50,228 bases of DNA. It comes from Hydrogenophaga sp. GTDB taxonomy: Bacteria > Pseudomonadota > Gammaproteobacteria > Burkholderiales > Burkholderiaceae_C. Positions 8,074 to 15,926 of this stretch are shown here, in pieces. A model generated the notes under the pieces. It was not told the DNA's origin. It searched no databases and was given only the letters and a program-made list of their open reading frames with translations. Position 1 is the stretch's first letter. Every line of letters begins with the position of its first letter. The translations under genes were made by a program, and so were the position numbers. Location: positions 1-50,228 of the forward strand of contig NZ_JAUSOO010000164.1 in the NCBI RefSeq assembly GCF_030656115.1, given 5' to 3'.

Positions 8074-8401
8074 GAGAATACTGGTAGATTGAGCTTTGGG
8101 CGATCAGCCGCCTTGGAGCGGGGCATACTGAGCAGTTGCTTCAGCGCAACAGCAATTCCACTGTTGCACATGCTACATAGACGTTTCCAGAAAAGCAACT
8201 TTCGGCGGCGTGAAGGTCTGAAGGGTTTGCTAAATGCCAAGTTCCGCCGGTTTATAAACAAGCGGAACTTGACAGCCTTGGGGGTTTTCGAAGGTGGCAT
8301 AACCACCAGACACAGCCCATCCCACGTGGTATCTGGTGGTGCATTGAATGCGCTAAGCTGGCAAAAACACCATTTTCTTGGCCAGCAGCCCCTCTCCACA
8401 C
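8074..8401. other. Gene-free spacer with two dyads upstream of tetR
   Basis: 328 bp with no supported gene. It contains the 34-bp palindrome listed at 8238-8271 and a second inverted repeat, ACCACCAGA (8302-8310) and TCTGGTGGT (8332-8340), with a 21-base loop. These could be operators for the downstream TetR gene or the edge of the accessory segment. Confidence 0.4.
8238..8271. repeat. 34-bp nested palindrome
   Basis: Outer arms CAAGTTCCGC and GCGGAACTTG surround an inner perfect palindrome GTTTATAAAC, separated by CG on the left and AA on the right; 30 of 34 positions are symmetric. The high symmetry and A/T-rich centre suit a protein-binding site (operator or recombinase core). No U-tract follows, so a terminator is less likely. 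Confidence 0.55.
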
Positions 8402-9061
8402 ATGCCTTACCAGCCCAAGCCCAAACCCTCCCGGGAGATTCACCCGAGAACAACCAGCGGGCAAGCCCAGAAGACCCGGACGCGCGCTGCGATCGTTCGG
8501 GCGGCCATTCCGGTGTTTGCCCACCATGGGCCAGACATTCCGGTGATCGACGATTTCGTGAAGGCCGCCGGGGTGTCGCGCGGCACCTTCTACAACTACT
8601 TCCAGACCACGCGCGACCTGCTGGACGCGGCGATGGAGCAAATCTCCAACGACCTGATCGAGACCATCATCCCGGCGGTGGCCGACGAAACCAACCCGGT
8701 GATCCGACTGGCGACGGCGGCCCGGCTGTTTTACAGAAAGGCACGGCTCGACCCGGTGTTCCGCGCGTTCCTGGGCTCGGTGTCCGGGGTGGGGCATCTG
8801 GCCGTCACGCGCATGCACGTCGACCTGGAGGAAGCGATTGCAAAGGACCTGATCAAGGTGAAGGACATCGAGCTGGCCGAGGCGATCTCCATCGGGCTGA
8901 TGGTGTTTGCCCTGCGCTCCTCCAACGTGGAGACCGGCGGGCCGGAGCGGGCCCGCGAGGTGGTTCGCGCCATTCTCAACGCCCTGGGCGCAAACCCCGG
9001 GCTGATCGATCAGGCCATGCAGGTGCCCTTGCCACCCCCCACACCCCCGGGTAATCCCTAG
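8402..9061 (+). CDS. TetR-family transcriptional regulator
   Basis: A 219-residue regulator. The N-terminal helix-turn-helix (about residues 22-75) shows KTRTRAAIVRAAIPVFAHHG followed by DDFVKAAGVSRGTFYNYF, the standard TetR pattern. The C-terminal ligand domain is not assignable to a substrate. The ATG at 8402 was preferred over a TTG 24 bp upstream. It is followed, on the same strand, by the aromatic meta-cleavage genes, with a palindrome at 9093-9112 between them, so it most likely represses those genes until an aromatic intermediate binds. That role is inferred from position. Confidence 0.85.
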   Translation: MPYQPKPKPSREIHPRTTSGQAQKTRTRAAIVRAAIPVFAHHGPDIPVIDDFVKAAGVSRGTFYNYFQTTRDLLDAAMEQISNDLIETIIPAVADETNPVIRLATAARLFYRKARLDPVFRAFLGSVSGVGHLAVTRMHVDLEEAIAKDLIKVKDIELAEAISIGLMVFALRSSNVETGGPERAREVVRAILNALGANPGLIDQAMQVPLPPPTPPGNP

Positions 9062-9092
9062 CAGGTGTTTACACCTATATTGACGTTTTTGT

Positions 9093-9112
9093 CATTGACG
9101 AATGTGTCAATG
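9093..9112. promoter_or_regulatory. Probable TetR operator before the meta-cleavage genes
   Basis: Perfect inverted repeat CATTGAC-N6-GTCAATG in the 157-bp gap between the TetR gene and the hydrolase gene. Two TTGACG hexamers (9080-9085 and 9095-9100) and a TAAATA (9113-9118) lie in or next to it, so a bound repressor would cover the promoter. The exact -35/-10 pairing is unclear. Confidence 0.55.
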
Positions 9113-9218
9113 TAAATAAACTTCCGCCATCGTCGCTGAAACGGTGCCCGGCTTGGGGCCCTGTTCCATGTACACCGGGTACGGCCCACGGGCGCGGCGA
9201 GGCAACCAGGAAGTGAAG

Positions 9219-10076
9219 ATGGCGCAAGCCCAGTTTGTTGAGGGGACCACCCGCACCGGCGCGGCGTGGCGCATCGGTTACCGGGTGTCCGGCGCGGGTG
9301 AAGACGTGGTGCTGCTGCACGGCGGCGGACCGGGCGCCACCGGCGCGAGCAACTACAGCAAGAACATCGACGCCCTGTCGCGACACTTCCGCTGCTGGGT
9401 GATCGACTTCCCGGGCTGGGGCAGCAGCTCCAAGAATCTGGATGCCTTCGGCGGGCTCGGCCCGTTTCACAACGGCGGCCGGGCGGTGCTGGCCTTCATG
9501 GACGCGGTGGGCATTCCGCGGGCGCACCTGGTGGGCAATTCATTTGGCGGCTCGTCGGCGCTGTGCCTGGCCATGGACGCGCCCGACCGGGTGGGCAAGC
9601 TGGTGCTGATGGGGCCGGGCGGTGGCGTGGTGGCCGGCGCCACCGGTCCGACCGAGGGCATCAAACAGTTGCTGACCTACTACCTGGGCGACGGCCCCTC
9701 GCTCGGCAAGCTGCAGGCCTTCATCGGCAACCTGGTGCACGACCAGCGCCTGCTCACGCCCGAGCTGATCCGCCAGCGGTTCGAGGCCAGCAACGACCCC
9801 GAGATTCGGGCCAACCCGCCGCTGGTGCCGCCGCCCGGCGGCCCGGGCCAGGAAACCTTCATCAGCCTGGACCCGCGCCTGGCCTCGACGATGCACCGCG
9901 CGCTGTTCATCTGGGGCCTGCAGGACCGGGTGAACCCGGTGGCCGGGCTGGAGCCGTTCAAGGTGATGCCCAACGCCGACCACCTGCTGTTGACCAACTG
10001 CGGCCACTGGGCGCAGTGGGAACACCCGCAGCGCTTCAACGACGTGGTGACCAGCTTCCTGCTGCACGACGACTGA
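9219..10076 (+). CDS. Meta-cleavage product hydrolase (alpha/beta hydrolase)
   Basis: A 285-residue alpha/beta hydrolase of the MhpC/BphD/HsaD group, which hydrolyses the C-C bond of ring-opened 2-hydroxy-6-oxo-dienoates. The oxyanion-loop motif is LLHGGGPGATG, the nucleophile is Ser108 in GNSFGG, the acid is Asp236 in GLQDRVNP, and the base is His263 in GHWAQWEHP. The ATG with AGGAAG upstream was chosen; an in-frame start 75 bp earlier lies in the promoter region and lacks a good ribosome-binding site. It opens the catabolic cluster. Which acyl chain it releases is not readable from the sequence. Confidence 0.88.
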   Translation: MAQAQFVEGTTRTGAAWRIGYRVSGAGEDVVLLHGGGPGATGASNYSKNIDALSRHFRCWVIDFPGWGSSSKNLDAFGGLGPFHNGGRAVLAFMDAVGIPRAHLVGNSFGGSSALCLAMDAPDRVGKLVLMGPGGGVVAGATGPTEGIKQLLTYYLGDGPSLGKLQAFIGNLVHDQRLLTPELIRQRFEASNDPEIRANPPLVPPPGGPGQETFISLDPRLASTMHRALFIWGLQDRVNPVAGLEPFKVMPNADHLLLTNCGHWAQWEHPQRFNDVVTSFLLHDD

Positions 10077-10081
10077 CGCAG

Positions 10082-10150
10082 GGACGGCCTCGAAGCCGTC
10101 CACCAACTTCCCCCCCCCCGTCCTTGCACCGAGTCTTTGCGGACCCGGTG
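10082..10150 (+). other. Two hairpins and a C10 tract between hydrolase and dioxygenase genes
   Basis: GGACGGC-N6-GCCGTCC (10082-10101) is followed by ten consecutive C residues (10110-10119). A second hairpin follows with stems CACCG/CGGTG and GTC/GAC (10127-10150). No U-tract follows either. They may tune expression between the two genes, or simply stabilise the mRNA. Confidence 0.45.
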
Positions 10151-10182
10151 TGGGGCTTCCTTTACCCCAACAGGAGACAAAT

Positions 10183-11124
10183 ATGACCCCCACCATCCAA
10201 GAACTGGGCTACCTCGGCTTCGAGGTGTCCAACCTGCCGCGCTGGGAGCGCTTCGCCGCCGAGGTCCTGGGCCTGGGCGTGAGCAGCGGCCCGCAGAACA
10301 CCCGGCGCCTGCGCATGGACGCGGCGCCCGCACGCTTCATCCTGAGCGAAGGCCCTGCCGATGACCTGGCGTTTGCCGGCTGGAAAGTGGGCTCCGCCGC
10401 CGAGGTGGATGCCTTTGCGCGCCACCTGGACAGCCAGGGCCTGAAAAGCACCCTGGGCACCGCCGACGAGCTGGACGTTCGCCATGCCGAGCGCATGCTG
10501 CACTTCACCGACCCCGAGGGCAACCGCCACGAGGTCTACGCCGCGGCGCCGTCGCAGGACGCGGCCTTCCGCTCCGACGTGGTGGCGTCCGGCTTCGTCA
10601 CGGGCGCCGGTGGCGCGGGTCACGTGGTGTTCGAGGCCGACCACTACCCGGACACGATAGCGTTCGCCCGCAACGTGCTGGGGGTCAAGCTCAGCGACCA
10701 CATCTACCTGGAGCCAGCGCCGGGTGTGAAGATCGAGGTGTCGTTCTTCCACGCCAACGAGCGGCACCATTCGGTGGCCGTTGCCCCGCGCGCTCCCATG
10801 CCCGGGCCGAAAAAGCGCATCCACCATTTCATGGTCGAGGCGGCACAGGTGGCCGACGTGGGGCGGGCCCGCGACCGCTGCCTGGCCTTCGGCCTGCCGG
10901 TGGTGATGGACATCGGCCAGCACCCGAACGACCAGATGATCTCGTTCTACGCCCACTCACCGTCGGGCTTTCTGTTCGAGTTCGGCTGGGGCGGCGTGAA
11001 GGTGGACGACGCGACGTGGAAGGCCGAGGCCTACGACCGCGTGAGCAACTGGGGGCACCGCCCGTATGGCGCCATGCCCGGTGAAGGCCCGGCCATGCCG
11101 GCCGCTGCGGTGGAGGTGGCCTGA
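10183..11124 (+). CDS. Extradiol ring-cleavage dioxygenase (type I, VOC fold)
   Basis: A 313-residue two-domain vicinal-oxygen-chelate dioxygenase of the BphC/HsaC class, which opens a catechol ring next to the two hydroxyls using Fe(II). The C-terminal catalytic domain shows the metal ligands: His147 (GAGHVVF), His214 or His215 (RIHHFMVE) and Glu266 (FLFEFGWGG). ERHHSVA carries the active-site histidine, and MISFYAHSPSGF the conserved tyrosine region. The start has a clear AGGAGACAA. It is next to the monooxygenase gene (one base apart), which would make its catechol-type substrate. E. coli MhpB, which does the matching step, is of an unrelated LigB type. Confidence 0.9.
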   Translation: MTPTIQELGYLGFEVSNLPRWERFAAEVLGLGVSSGPQNTRRLRMDAAPARFILSEGPADDLAFAGWKVGSAAEVDAFARHLDSQGLKSTLGTADELDVRHAERMLHFTDPEGNRHEVYAAAPSQDAAFRSDVVASGFVTGAGGAGHVVFEADHYPDTIAFARNVLGVKLSDHIYLEPAPGVKIEVSFFHANERHHSVAVAPRAPMPGPKKRIHHFMVEAAQVADVGRARDRCLAFGLPVVMDIGQHPNDQMISFYAHSPSGFLFEFGWGGVKVDDATWKAEAYDRVSNWGHRPYGAMPGEGPAMPAAAVEVA

Positions 11125-11125
11125 C

Positions 11126-12694
11126 ATGAGCACCCACATGAACACCACACAGCACTTTGACGCCGACGTGGCCATCATCGGCTATGGCCCCAGCGGTCTG
11201 GCCGCCGCCCTGTGCCTGGGCCACTACGGCATCCGCACCATCGCGCTGGAGCGCGACCAGGCGATCTATCCCCGCGCCCGCGCGGTCACGGTGAACGACT
11301 GGACGATGCGCTGTTTCCAGTCGCTGGGACTGGACGAAGAACTGGCGCGCACCATGGACCCGACCGTGGCGCTGCGCTGGATCACCCACGAGGGGCACCA
11401 GATCACGCGCATGGACTTTCCGCCTTCGCGGTTGGGGCGGCACCCCACGTCCTACGCCATCTACCAGCCCGCGATGGAGGAGGTGTTGCGCCGCGCGAAC
11501 GAGCGCCATGCCGAGCACGTTGACGTGCGCTACGGCGTGGAAGTGACCGACGTGGTGCAGGACAGCGAGGGCGTGACGGTGACATCGCGCGACCTCGGCA
11601 CCGGCGCAACCCGGACGGTGCGCGCACGCTACGTGCTGGCCTGCGACGGCGGCGGCAGCACCACGCGCGAGCGGCTGGGCATCCAGCTCATCGGTGAGAC
11701 GCGCGAGGTGAAGTGGGTGGTGATCGACGCGCGGGTGAAACGCTGGTGGCCCGATCGGCACATCCTGACCTTCTGGTCTGACAAGCAGCGGCCGGTGGTG
11801 GACATTGCGCTGGCGCAGGGCAACCACCGCTGGGAGTTCCCGCTGGCGCCGCACGAGTCGGAAGACGACTTCAAGACGCACGAGCAGTTGTGGAAGCTGC
11901 TGAGCTCGCTGGGCGTGACGCAGGACGACGTCGAGATCCACCAGCACGCGTTCTACCGCCACCACATCCGCCATGCCGAGCGCTGGCGCGAAGGGCGCGT
12001 GTTCCTGGTGGGTGACGCCGGCCACCTGATGCCGCCGTGGGCCGGGTCGGGCATGCAGTCCGGCGTGCGCGACGCGTTCAACATCGCTTGGAAACTGCGC
12101 GAGGTGCTGCGCGGCCGGCTGCCCGAAACGCTGCTCGACACCTACCAGGCCGAGCGCGAGCCGAACGTGGCCTTCTACACCGGCGTGGCGATTCAGCTGG
12201 GCCGCATCATCCAGCAGCAGCTCAGCGACGAAGAAATGGCGGCCATGGCGCCCAAGCCGGGCGAGCCGCCACCGGAGCCGCCCTTGCTGTGGAACCCCTG
12301 GTACGACGCGGGCTGGTTCCGCGGCACCACGGCGCCGGACAGCGCGGTCGGCAAGATGATCCCGCAGCCCCGCGTGGCCGACGCACGCGGCAGGCTGTGC
12401 TGGCTCGACGAGCTGCTGGGCGACGGCTTTGTGTTGCTGGGTGACGGGGTGAACCCGCGCACCGAACTCACGGCCGAAGAACAGGCCGCCTGGGACGCCC
12501 TGGGTGCGCGCCACCTCTGCGTGTTGGCGCCCGAGCAACAGGGCCATGGCAGCGACGACATGGTCGATCTCGACGGGACCCTGCTGGCCTGGATGCGCCG
12601 CCACGGCACCCGGGTCATGGCGGTGCGCCCGGACCGGTTCGTGGCGGCGGCCGACCGTTCTGGCATGGCCCTGCCCGAGGCCGGCACCCCTTAA
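11126..12694 (+). CDS. FAD-dependent aromatic monooxygenase (MhpA-like)
   Basis: A 522-residue class A flavoprotein hydroxylase resembling 3-(3-hydroxyphenyl)propionate hydroxylase MhpA. The FAD-binding GxGxxG is in IIGYGPSGLAAA near the N-terminus, the DG motif is VLACDGGGSTT, and the GD motif is FLVGDAGHLMPPWAGSGM. The length is slightly under that of E. coli MhpA. The ATG lies one base after the dioxygenase stop, so the two are coupled; a second ATG 12 bp on is also possible. It probably hydroxylates a monophenol ortho to its hydroxyl to make the catechol for the preceding gene. The exact phenol is not determined. Confidence 0.88.
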   Translation: MSTHMNTTQHFDADVAIIGYGPSGLAAALCLGHYGIRTIALERDQAIYPRARAVTVNDWTMRCFQSLGLDEELARTMDPTVALRWITHEGHQITRMDFPPSRLGRHPTSYAIYQPAMEEVLRRANERHAEHVDVRYGVEVTDVVQDSEGVTVTSRDLGTGATRTVRARYVLACDGGGSTTRERLGIQLIGETREVKWVVIDARVKRWWPDRHILTFWSDKQRPVVDIALAQGNHRWEFPLAPHESEDDFKTHEQLWKLLSSLGVTQDDVEIHQHAFYRHHIRHAERWREGRVFLVGDAGHLMPPWAGSGMQSGVRDAFNIAWKLREVLRGRLPETLLDTYQAEREPNVAFYTGVAIQLGRIIQQQLSDEEMAAMAPKPGEPPPEPPLLWNPWYDAGWFRGTTAPDSAVGKMIPQPRVADARGRLCWLDELLGDGFVLLGDGVNPRTELTAEEQAAWDALGARHLCVLAPEQQGHGSDDMVDLDGTLLAWMRRHGTRVMAVRPDRFVAAADRSGMALPEAGTP

Positions 12695-12741
12695 GCCGGC
12701 CTCACCACGCCCGCACGAAATCCACAACAGGAGACAAGACC

Positions 12742-13737
12742 ATGAATACGAAGATCCGTACGGCCCATCCGGCGCTGAGGGCCGCGGCCCTGGCCGTGGC
12801 GACGTGGCTCACCGCATCGGCGGCGAACGCGCAGTCTGCCGACTGGCCTGCCAAGCCCATTCGTCTGGTGATTCCGTTCCCGGCGGGGGGTGGTCCCGAA
12901 CGCACCATTCGCGCCGTCGCGGAGGGGCTGGGTCAAAGACTCGGGCAGCCGGTCGTGGTGGACTACAAGCCCGGTGCCTCGGGCAACATCGGCGCGGCCG
13001 AAACGGCCCGCTCGGCCGCTGACGGGTACACGTGGCTGCTGGCACAGGAGTCGATCGTCACCGTCAACCCGCACATCTTCAAGCGCCTCGGCTACGAGCC
13101 CGACAAGTTGGTTCCAGTGGCATTGTTCGGCAGTTTCGTGAACGTGCTGACGTGCCATCCGGCGGTCGGTGTGCGGTCGGTGGCCGAACTGGTGGAGAAG
13201 GCGAAGGCCAAGCCCGGCAGCATCCGCTACGCCAGCAGCGGACCCGGTTCACCGGGGCATCTGGCCATGGAGATGTTCACCTCGGCGGCCAAGATCGATA
13301 TGGTCCACATTCCCTACCGGGGACCCATGCCGGCTGTTCAGGATTTGCTCGGTGGCCACGTCGATTGCGGCTTCCTCGTGGCGTCCATCGTGGCGGAATA
13401 CGTCAAGAACAAGCGGTTGGTGGGGCTGGCCGGATCGGGGACGAAACCCTCGGCCTCGCTCGGCGACCTGCCCAACCTCTCCGATGCCGGCTACCGCGAC
13501 GTCAACGCAACCTTCTGGCTGGGCATCTTTGGACCCACCGGCGTGGACCCGGACATCACGCGGAAATTCCACCAGGCATTGGCCGAGACGGTGCGCAGCG
13601 AGCCCGTTCAGGCGGCCATGCTGGCCTCTGACACCCAGCCCGAGTCCACCACCCCAGCGCAAGCCCGTCAGTTGCTGAACGAGACGTCCGCTCGCTGGGC
13701 ATCTGTCGTCCAGCGCATCCACCTGAAGCTGGACTGA
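12742..13737 (+). CDS. Bug-family periplasmic substrate-binding protein
   Basis: A 331-residue solute receptor of the tripartite tricarboxylate transporter (Bug/TctC) family, very numerous in Burkholderiales. A signal peptide (LRAAALAVATWLTASAANAQ) is followed by the family hallmarks WPAKPIRLVIPFPAGGG, VVDYKPGASGNIGA and YASSGPGSPGHLAMEMF. The start has AGGAGACAAGACC, almost the same leader as the dioxygenase gene. No membrane partners (TctA/TctB) are nearby, as is common for Bug receptors. In this cluster it probably binds the aromatic carboxylate or its sulfate ester in the periplasm; that is inference. Confidence 0.88.
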   Translation: MNTKIRTAHPALRAAALAVATWLTASAANAQSADWPAKPIRLVIPFPAGGGPERTIRAVAEGLGQRLGQPVVVDYKPGASGNIGAAETARSAADGYTWLLAQESIVTVNPHIFKRLGYEPDKLVPVALFGSFVNVLTCHPAVGVRSVAELVEKAKAKPGSIRYASSGPGSPGHLAMEMFTSAAKIDMVHIPYRGPMPAVQDLLGGHVDCGFLVASIVAEYVKNKRLVGLAGSGTKPSASLGDLPNLSDAGYRDVNATFWLGIFGPTGVDPDITRKFHQALAETVRSEPVQAAMLASDTQPESTTPAQARQLLNETSARWASVVQRIHLKLD

Positions 13738-13739
13738 CC

Positions 13740-15068
13740 ATGGGACAACCGAATTTCATCTACATCCTGGCGGACGACCTGGGTTACGCGGACCTGGGCT
13801 GTTGCGGCGCGAGAGATGCCTACAGCCGGCCGACCGACGTGTCCCCCAACCTGGATCGCATGGCGGCGCAAGGCATGCGCTTCACGCGCGGCTACGCCAA
13901 TTCCGCCGTCTGTTCCCCGACCCGTTTCGCCCTCATCACCGGGCGCTGGCAGTACCGGCTGCGCGGCGCGGCCGAGGAGCCGCTGGGCCCGGCCTACGGT
14001 GACAAGGTTCTCGGGCTCCCGCCCAGCCATCCGACGCTGCCCTCGCTGCTGGGGGCGGCCGGCTATCGCACCGCCCTGATGGGCAAGTGGCACCTGGGCT
14101 ACCCCCCACACTTCGGTCCCCGCCAGTCGGGCTACCAGACCTACTTCGGCTACCACGGTGGCGGCGTGGACTACTTCGCGCACACCGGCCCGCGCGGCGG
14201 GGCCGACCTGTGGGAGAACGAGACGCCCATCGAACGCGAGGGCTACCTCACCGATCTGCTCAGCCGCCAGGCCGTCGAATTCGTGGAGGCGCAGACGCCC
14301 GACCAGCCCTTTCTGTTGAGCCTGCACTACAGCGCGCCGCACTGGCCCTGGCTGACGCGCGACGACGCCGAGGAGAGCCGGCACACGCGGGAACTGGGCT
14401 GGCACCCGGACGGCGGTTCGGTGGAGGTTTACCAAAAGATGATCCACCACATGGACGAAGGCATCGGCTGGCTGCTGGACGCGTTGGAGAAGAAAGGGCT
14501 GGCGCAGAACACGCTGGTCGTCTTCACCAGCGACAACGGCGGCGAGCGCTTCTCCAACAACTGGCCGCTGTGTGGCGAGAAGATGGACCTGCTGGAGGGC
14601 GGCATCCGTGTGCCGCTGCTGGCGCGCTGGCCCGAGCGGATTCCGGCCGGTCTGGTGAGCGACTGCCCCAACCTGACGATGGACTGGACCGCGACCCTGC
14701 TGGCGGCCGCTGGCGTCGCAGCCGATGCGGACCACCCGCTCGACGGCGTGGACCTGTTGCCGCTGTTTGCCGACGCTTCGTGGACCCGCCCGGGCGACCT
14801 GTGCTGGCGCATGAAGCACCGAAGCCAGCGCGCCCTGATCCGGGGCGACTGGAAGTACCTCCACCAGGACGGGCACGACTTTCTGTTCAACCTCGCGGCA
14901 GACGCGCGCGAGCGGGCCAACGTCGCCCGGCGATACCCGGAAAAACTCGCGGAGCTGCGCGACGCCTGGCAAGCCTGGAACGCCAGCCTGCCCCCGATCC
15001 CGGACGACGCGCGTGTGTTCAAGCTGTTCCAGCCTGGGGACGTGGCCGTGCCGTCGGGGGCGCATTGA
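13740..15068 (+). CDS. Arylsulfatase-family sulfatase, cytoplasmic
   Basis: A 442-residue type I sulfatase. The N-terminal YILADDLGYADLG supplies two metal-binding aspartates (Asp12, Asp13). The formylglycine motif C-x-P-x-R is present as CSPTR with Cys58 as the residue to be oxidised, followed by GKWHLG and FTSDNGGE for the remaining active-site and metal residues. No signal peptide is visible, so the enzyme should act in the cytoplasm. The start codon is two bases after the Bug-receptor stop, inside a ring-cleavage operon, which suggests that the pathway substrate arrives as an aryl sulfate ester. No formylglycine-generating enzyme gene is in the window. The sulfatase family is firm; the substrate is inference. 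Confidence 0.88.
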   Translation: MGQPNFIYILADDLGYADLGCCGARDAYSRPTDVSPNLDRMAAQGMRFTRGYANSAVCSPTRFALITGRWQYRLRGAAEEPLGPAYGDKVLGLPPSHPTLPSLLGAAGYRTALMGKWHLGYPPHFGPRQSGYQTYFGYHGGGVDYFAHTGPRGGADLWENETPIEREGYLTDLLSRQAVEFVEAQTPDQPFLLSLHYSAPHWPWLTRDDAEESRHTRELGWHPDGGSVEVYQKMIHHMDEGIGWLLDALEKKGLAQNTLVVFTSDNGGERFSNNWPLCGEKMDLLEGGIRVPLLARWPERIPAGLVSDCPNLTMDWTATLLAAAGVAADADHPLDGVDLLPLFADASWTRPGDLCWRMKHRSQRALIRGDWKYLHQDGHDFLFNLAADARERANVARRYPEKLAELRDAWQAWNASLPPIPDDARVFKLFQPGDVAVPSGAH

Positions 15069-15122
15069 CAAGCGCATCGGCATGAACCCTTTTCTTTTTT
15101 TCTTAACGTGAAAGTGATCCCT

Positions 15123-15905
15123 ATGGATGCAGATTCCCATGCGGTGGTGGCAGCGGTCTTGCGAACAGCCCGGGCGGCGCGCACGCCCGTTGCCCCGGTT
15201 TCTTCGACGCACGGCATCGAGGGCCTGGAGGCCGCCTATGCCGTGGCCGACCTCAACACCCAGGCGCGTCTGGCCGAAGGGCAGCGCATCGTCGGGCTCA
15301 AGGTCGGGTTGACCTCCAAGGCCGTGCAAGAGCAACTGGGGGTCGATCAGCCCGATTTCGGCGTGCTGTTCGACGACATGGAATACCTCAGTGGCCAAGA
15401 CGTGCCCACCAACCGGCTCATGCAGCCCAAGATCGAGGCCGAAATCGCCTTCGTCGTCGGGAGCGATCTGGCCGGCACCACGCCAAGCTACGCCGAATTC
15501 CTGGCCTGCCTTGTCTATGCGCTGCCCGCGCTGGAAATCGTCGACAGCGCCATCGCCGACTGGAAGATCCGCCTGGTCGACACGGTGGCAGACAACGCCT
15601 CCTGTGGGGTGTACGTGTTGGGCAACCAACCGGTGTTGCTGGGAGAGCTCTCGCTGGGCGACCTGGGCATGTGCTTGACCAAAAATGGCACAACGGCGTC
15701 CGTCGGAACCGGCTCCGCCTGCCTGGGGCATCCGCTGCGTGCGGCGTATTGGCTGGCCTGCACCATGGCTGCGCGTGGTCAAGGGCTCAAGGCCGGCCAG
15801 GTGATTCTCTCCGGCGCACTTGGCCCCATGGTGCCCGTCGCTGCAGGCGACCACATCCACGCCCAGATCGGTGCGCTGGGCAGCGTGAGCTGCCGCATGG
15901 TCTGA
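15123..15905 (+). CDS. mhpD: 2-keto-4-pentenoate hydratase
   Basis: A 260-residue hydratase of the MhpD/BphH family, which adds water to 2-hydroxypenta-2,4-dienoate to give 4-hydroxy-2-oxovalerate. Family motifs are VGLKVGLTS, QPDFGVLFDDM, PKIEAEIAFVV with the metal-binding glutamates, and GAACLGHPLRA-like GSACLGHPLRAAYWLA. The ATG was preferred over a GTG 15 bp upstream; neither has a strong ribosome-binding site. A pyrimidine-rich run (15087-15104) precedes it, after a 54-bp gap from the sulfatase gene. It starts the shared lower meta-pathway hydratase-dehydrogenase-aldolase. Confidence 0.9.
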   Translation: MDADSHAVVAAVLRTARAARTPVAPVSSTHGIEGLEAAYAVADLNTQARLAEGQRIVGLKVGLTSKAVQEQLGVDQPDFGVLFDDMEYLSGQDVPTNRLMQPKIEAEIAFVVGSDLAGTTPSYAEFLACLVYALPALEIVDSAIADWKIRLVDTVADNASCGVYVLGNQPVLLGELSLGDLGMCLTKNGTTASVGTGSACLGHPLRAAYWLACTMAARGQGLKAGQVILSGALGPMVPVAAGDHIHAQIGALGSVSCRMV

Positions 15906-15926
15906 CTCTCTTTACCCAGAATTCTT

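Noticed and set aside
10829..12727. A 632-codon open frame on the minus strand opposite the dioxygenase and monooxygenase genes
   Set aside because: It mirrors the codon pattern of strongly supported plus-strand genes and has no family features. Long antisense frames are expected in GC-rich DNA.
13668..15860. A 730-codon minus-strand frame opposite the sulfatase and hydratase genes
   Set aside because: Composition is Gly/His/Gln/Arg-rich without domains; the sense-strand genes have clear catalytic motifs.
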